Assembly (NCBI GenBank): GCA_003156795.1
Contig: PMHU01000164.1
Span: 13,032 to 21,978 of the forward strand
Direction of reading: 5' to 3'
From: Acidimicrobiaceae bacterium
GTDB taxonomy: Bacteria; Actinomycetota; Acidimicrobiia; Acidimicrobiales; Palsa-688
Length of the DNA stretch: 8,947 bases
The notes beneath the pieces were generated by a model, which had not been told where the DNA came from, made no database searches, and was given only the letters and a program-made list of their open reading frames with translations. Position 1 is the stretch's first letter. Each line of letters opens with the position of its first letter. Position numbers and translations under genes: made by a program. Shown here one piece after another: positions 5,961 to 8,947 of the stretch.

Positions 5961-8282
5961 TCAGCTGTATGACTCGATCAGGTTGAAGTAGAGCGCACCC
6001 GAGTAGTAGGTGCCGACGGCGTAACAGCCCCCGCCGGCTACGCACGAGACGCCATAGAGGTCATCGCCGGTTGCGCCGTTGGGACTCGATGTCGTCTGTG
6101 ACGTCCAGGCGCTTCCGTCCCATCCTTGAGCGGCGGCCGTGGCGGTGGAGGGGATTAAGCCGTCGCTGGTGCCGACAGCCTCGCAGTCATCGGCCGCCGT
6201 GCATGACACGGATTCGAGTCGGCCTGACCCGGAGATCGACTGCACCGTCCACCCTTTGCCTGCCCGCACCACGGCGAGCGGGTAGCCCGCATCCTTTCTC
6301 CCGCCTGGGGCGCTGCCTCCGACCATCTCGCACGACTTCTTTGCCGTGCAGACGACCCCGTCGGGCTCGTTCTGATCCTCGCCGGACGGGTTCGGCGTGG
6401 ACTGGACCTTCCACTTCGCTCCGTTCCATTTCTCGGCGAGCGTGTAGTCGTAGCTGATACGTGACTTCCTGGCGTAGGAGTAGCCTACGGCTTCGCATTC
6501 ATTCACCGCGGCGCACGAGACCCCTGTCATCCCCCCGCTGACCGCCGCCGTTGTCTGCGTCGACCACTGGGTGCCGTCCCACACCTCTGCTATCGAGGTG
6601 CCGGTGGGGGTTCCGCCCACCGCCTCGCAGTAGTAGGAGTCGACGCACGACACAGAGTTCAACGCGTGAGCGTTGACGGACTGGGGTACCGACTCCAAGG
6701 TCCACGACGTGCCGTTCCACACCTCCGAGAGCGAAGCTTGCCCCCCGAATTCGTTGGTCGTGAGGGAGTAATAGCCGACCGCTACGCAGAAGTCAGCGGC
6801 CCCGCAGGAGACTGCTTTGAGATCACCGCCGTCGCCGTCAGCTGGCAGCGGTATCGCTTGAAGGGTCCACGAGCTGCCGTTCCAACTCTCAGCGAACGGC
6901 AGAGAAAGAGCGTTGGTGTCGTCGTAGTAACGACCGACCGCCTCGCAGTCCGTAGATGAGACGCACGAGACCTCCTCCAGCGAGCTGGACACCTCCCCGG
7001 CAGGGTTCGATGACGACTGGACCGTCCACGCGGTGCCGTCCCACCCCATCGCCAGCGACATCGGAGTGCCACTAGTCGTTTTCAGGGTCCCGAACGCCTC
7101 GCAATCGCCTGACGCCAGGCACGACACCCCGTCGAGGTCGTTGTCCGCGTAACCCGCGTACTCACCAGTAGGCGAAACGTTCGGCGACGACTGCACCGCC
7201 CACTCAGAGCCATCCCAGACCTCAACCAGCGTCGCCTCTCCGAGTACGTTTGCGGTCCAATAACCGACCGCCTCACAATCATCGGAGCTCAGGCACGACA
7301 CGTCTTGGAGGTCGACGTAGTTGGTGGAAGCCGGGTTCGGAGTCGCTTGGACCGTCCAACCGGTACCGTCCCACTGCTCGCCGAGCGTGTCCTCACCCCC
7401 GGAGCTGGGACTGTTGTAGCCGACCGCCTCGCAGAAGTCGGATGTGCTGCACGACACCCCGTCGAGGGAACCGTCGGTGCTCCCCGTCACCGTCGCCGAC
7501 TGGGTGGTCCAGCTAGTGCCGTCCCACCCCTCGGCGAAAGCGAGAGGCCCCCCGTCGACGCCTCCCACGCCGTACTCACCGCCCACGGCTTCACAGAAGT
7601 CCTGCGACACGCACGACACGTCCGACAGATCTCCTCCCCCCGCGGTCGACTGGACCGTCCACTCCGTACCATCCCAGGTGTCCACCAGGGTCGTGGTGGA
7701 AGACAAGTAGCCCACCGCTTCGCAGAAGTCAGACGCCACGCACGACACCCGCCGCAAGCGGCTCGTGCTGGTCTCGGGCGGCGTCGCCTGGACGCTCCAC
7801 GAGGTCCCGTCCCACACCTCCGCCAAAGCGTCGTCCGTACTACCGGAGAACGGTCCGGTGTACCCGACCGCCTCGCAGACCCCCGTGGAAAGGCAGGACA
7901 CCCCCGACAACACACCTGTGGAAGCACCCGACGGCAGAGGGACCGCCTGCAGCGACCAAGTGGTGCCATCCCATCCCCACGCCAAGGGCAGGACCTCTCC
8001 GGCGAGGTCGGTGTAAGAGCCCACCGCCTCGCAAACGTTAGAAGCACTACACGACACCTCCGCGCCCGACCCGTTAGTACCCCCAGGCTCCGGCGAGCCC
8101 ATCACGCTCCACCCCGACCCCTGAGCCGACCCCCCACGAATCTGGTTCAAGGCCCCAGCCCCCGCCGGAACCGCTCCCACCAAAGAGCCGACCCCCACGA
8201 CGAGCAACCCGGACACGACCACCCGCCCCCAGCCACCCCGAAGGGCTACAGCACCCGGCTGTCCCACCGAATTCCATACCAT
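5961..8282 (-). CDS. Large secreted protein of 14 tandem VSC-x5-C / WDGT-x-W repeat units (probable beta-propeller)
   Basis: The start is ATG 8282, 7 nt after a perfect AAGGAGG; longer frames to 8438 lack one. The 773-aa product opens with a signal peptide: Arg15/Arg20, hydrophobic core VVVSGLLVVGVGSLVGAVPA (21-40), likely cleavage after AGA (42-44). From residue 76 to the end come 14 units of about 43-58 residues. Each starts V-S-C-x5-C-E-A-V-G, followed by a variable loop, 'L.E.WDGTxWxVQ' and a Pro/Asn/Ser-rich turn. VSC is kept in 13 of 14 units, C-x5-C in all 14 and W[DN]G in 12 of 13. Unit 12 is degenerate (VVC, CEMVG, VRAGKGW). The last unit stops after LIESYS, and its missing half resembles the N-terminal piece GWSVMGSPEPGG, as in a closed propeller. 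No C-terminal anchor is visible, so it is probably released or wall-associated. Ligand unknown. Confidence 0.9.
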   Translation of the reverse strand: MVWNSVGQPGAVALRGGWGRVVVSGLLVVGVGSLVGAVPAGAGALNQIRGGSAQGSGWSVMGSPEPGGTNGSGAEVSCSASNVCEAVGSYTDLAGEVLPLAWGWDGTTWSLQAVPLPSGASTGVLSGVSCLSTGVCEAVGYTGPFSGSTDDALAEVWDGTSWSVQATPPETSTSRLRRVSCVASDFCEAVGYLSSTTTLVDTWDGTEWTVQSTAGGGDLSDVSCVSQDFCEAVGGEYGVGGVDGGPLAFAEGWDGTSWTTQSATVTGSTDGSLDGVSCSTSDFCEAVGYNSPSSGGEDTLGEQWDGTGWTVQATPNPASTNYVDLQDVSCLSSDDCEAVGYWTANVLGEATLVEVWDGSEWAVQSSPNVSPTGEYAGYADNDLDGVSCLASGDCEAFGTLKTTSGTPMSLAMGWDGTAWTVQSSSNPAGEVSSSLEEVSCVSSTDCEAVGRYYDDTNALSLPFAESWNGSSWTLQAIPLPADGDGGDLKAVSCGAADFCVAVGYYSLTTNEFGGQASLSEVWNGTSWTLESVPQSVNAHALNSVSCVDSYYCEAVGGTPTGTSIAEVWDGTQWSTQTTAAVSGGMTGVSCAAVNECEAVGYSYARKSRISYDYTLAEKWNGAKWKVQSTPNPSGEDQNEPDGVVCTAKKSCEMVGGSAPGGRKDAGYPLAVVRAGKGWTVQSISGSGRLESVSCTAADDCEAVGTSDGLIPSTATAAAQGWDGSAWTSQTTSSPNGATGDDLYGVSCVAGGGCYAVGTYYSGALYFNLIESYS
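5964..8057 (-). repeat. Array of 14 protein-coding tandem repeats (unit about 130-175 bp)
   Basis: On the minus strand the motif encoding VSC (often GTGTCGTGC or GTGTCGTGT) recurs from 8057 down to about 6050, each time followed 18 bp after the first Cys codon by a second Cys codon and GAGGCGGTNGG-like DNA. Units are diverged at DNA level outside this core. The repeated GC-rich core leaves stop-free frames on the opposite strand, which explains the long antisense ORFs. Confidence 0.85.
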
Positions 8283-8289
8283 CTGACCG

Positions 8290-8296
8290 CCTCCTT
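8290..8296 (-). promoter_or_regulatory. Strong ribosome binding site AAGGAGG of the repeat-protein gene
   Basis: AAGGAGG (8296-8290, minus strand) lies 7 nt upstream of ATG 8282. It decides the start over the 52-codon longer frame beginning at ATG 8438, and it places a proper signal peptide at the N-terminus. Confidence 0.85.
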
Positions 8297-8502
8297 GACC
8301 AGAAGCGCACACCCTCGGGGCACTGTACCTCGCGCCCTCGCCCACCAACAGTCCCTCTACATCGACGCTGCTACGACACCGCACCGGAACCCGCCGTTCC
8401 TCATACCTTCCAAGCACGAACCGACTCCACGAAAGCATCAGGGATCACCGGCATACTCATATGCGTGTCCAGCAAAAATGGACGAGCCGCGGCGAGCCGC
8501 GA

Positions 8503-8515
8503 CAGAACGGTTCTG
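8503..8515. repeat. Perfect 13-bp palindrome CAGAACGGTTCTG
   Basis: CAGAAC, a central G, then GTTCTG. It is operator-sized and lies about 220 bp upstream of the repeat-protein start and 155 bp downstream of the EAL gene stop. It could be a regulator site or part of a transcription-end structure together with the neighbouring hairpin. Confidence 0.35.
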
Positions 8516-8520
8516 GGACA

Positions 8521-8539
8521 CGCCGCGGCCACCGCGGCG
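8521..8539 (-). terminator. Very GC-rich hairpin, 8-bp stem, downstream of the EAL gene
   Basis: CGCCGCGG (8521-8528) pairs exactly with CCGCGGCG (8532-8539) around CCA. It is the strongest small hairpin seen in the window and lies 130 bp after the EAL gene stop. Without a U-run it is at best a non-canonical terminator. Confidence 0.35.
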
Positions 8540-8670
8540 GAGTGTCGCTGGCCCGGTAGGTACCCGAATGTACACGCCGATTGCCACTACGCCTGTGGGC
8601 ATCGCCGGTGGCACTATTGGCGTGGGTCAGTGTCGATACCCGAGCCCGCCTATCCGCTTCTGTTCTCGGC

Positions 8671-8947
8671 TTAGTCGACGTCCCATCGGTATGACCCCGT
8701 CATGAGCCGATCCAGATCGGCTGGAGGCATCGGTCGGGCGAGGTAGAAGCCTTGGGCGAGTCGGCATCGCAGCTTCTTGAGGTTGACTAGCTGATCGTGG
8801 GTTTCGACGCCCTCGGCTGTGACTTCGAGGTCGAGCGCCTCAGCCATTGCCACAATTGCTGCGACGAGCGCCGAGTCGTGAGCGTCGGAACCGAGCCCGT
8901 CGACGAATGTTCGGTCGACTTTCACGGCATCGACAGGGAAGCGTCTG
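8671..8947 (-). CDS. EAL-domain c-di-GMP phosphodiesterase, C-terminal part (5' end off the right edge)
   Basis: The frame is open from the stop TAA 8673-8671 to the right edge, giving about 91 residues of a larger protein. It reads RRFPVDAVKVDRTFVDGL, then AEGVET, then RLAQGFYLARPMPPADL. These are the late landmarks of the EAL fold: the 'FPvDxlKiDrsFv' strand with Asp and Lys that help bind metal and substrate, the AEGVE loop Glu, and the C-terminal QGFxxxxPxP. The protein ends normally after the domain (RLMTGSYRWDVD). In the family, EAL domains hydrolyse cyclic di-GMP to pGpG. The visible key residues are intact, but the EAL/ExL signature itself and any sensory, PAS or GGDEF domains lie outside the window. 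GTG 8925 is an internal valine, not the start. Confidence 0.92.
   Translation of the reverse strand, partial: RRFPVDAVKVDRTFVDGLGSDAHDSALVAAIVAMAEALDLEVTAEGVETHDQLVNLKKLRCRLAQGFYLARPMPPADLDRLMTGSYRWDVD

Larger units (their letters stand above)
8283..8670. other. Intergenic stretch of about 388 bp between the EAL gene and the repeat-protein gene
   Basis: Apart from the ribosome binding site at 8290-8296, it holds two inverted repeats (8503-8515, 8521-8539) and a weaker stem (GTCCA 8467-8471 / TGGAC 8479-8483). It also holds a 19-codon minus-strand ORF (8460-8401: MSMPVIPDAFVESVRAWKV) without a ribosome binding site, perhaps a gene remnant or leader peptide. A promoter for the repeat gene must lie here; the best -10-like box is TACAGT near 8322-8327, but no good -35 matches it. 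Confidence 0.5.

Noticed and set aside
5674..5991. 105-aa plus-strand ORF
   Set aside because: It has a TTG start without a ribosome binding site, ends antisense to the repeat gene, and has no known motif.
8283..8438. 52-codon extension of the repeat-protein gene to ATG 8438
   Set aside because: It puts Arg-rich sequence before the signal peptide and lacks a ribosome binding site; ATG 8282 has a perfect AAGGAGG.
7305..8705. 466-aa plus-strand ORF
   Set aside because: It is antisense to the repeat-protein gene, Arg/Pro/His-rich, without a recognisable domain or ribosome binding site. Its openness follows from the repeated GC-rich codons on the other strand.

Overview
The window is GC-rich bacterial DNA, with coding on both strands and frequent GTG starts. 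There is an actinobacterial-type Cys lipoprotein, an exported protein built from VSC-x5-C / WDGT-x-W repeats, and a proline-rich single-pass membrane protein with an LpqN/PsbP-like outer domain. Together these suggest an Actinomycetota genome. Acidimicrobiia or a nearby deep lineage is my best guess from memory of where such repeat proteins occur; no marker gene here settles it. No rRNA, tRNA, CRISPR array, transposase or phage structural gene was seen.

Layout, left to right. (1) The left edge carries, on the minus strand, the start of a small protein with a good ribosome binding site. Its first 32 residues look like a RiPP/lanthipeptide leader. Upstream is an AT-rich island with two palindromes, one lying between plausible -35 and -10 boxes. 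(2) A small charged, SHOCT-like minus-strand ORF (447-683) is followed by about 500 bp without a convincing gene. (3) Two plus-strand envelope genes follow: a membrane-anchored proline-rich protein (1199-2536), and a Cys-rich lipoprotein with a Ser/Thr-rich stalk and a duplicated domain (2973-3746). (4) Convergent to these is a minus-strand GT-C (family 39/ArnT-like) membrane glycosyltransferase (3995-5305). (5) Next, all on the minus strand, come a 65-aa His-rich protein (5442-5639), a large secreted protein with 14 tandem repeat units (5961-8282), and the C-terminal end of an EAL-domain c-di-GMP phosphodiesterase running off the right edge (8671-8947).

Most of the window is therefore cell-envelope or exported material: three surface proteins plus one membrane sugar transferase. 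No conserved operon is evident; most genes are separated by 100-500 bp and have their own upstream regions. The parts most worth a second look are the 14-unit repeat protein, whose first and last pieces complement each other as in a closed beta-propeller, the leader-like peptide with its palindromic promoter, the duplicated Cys-rich lipoprotein, and the small HxxxxH/HxxxH protein.
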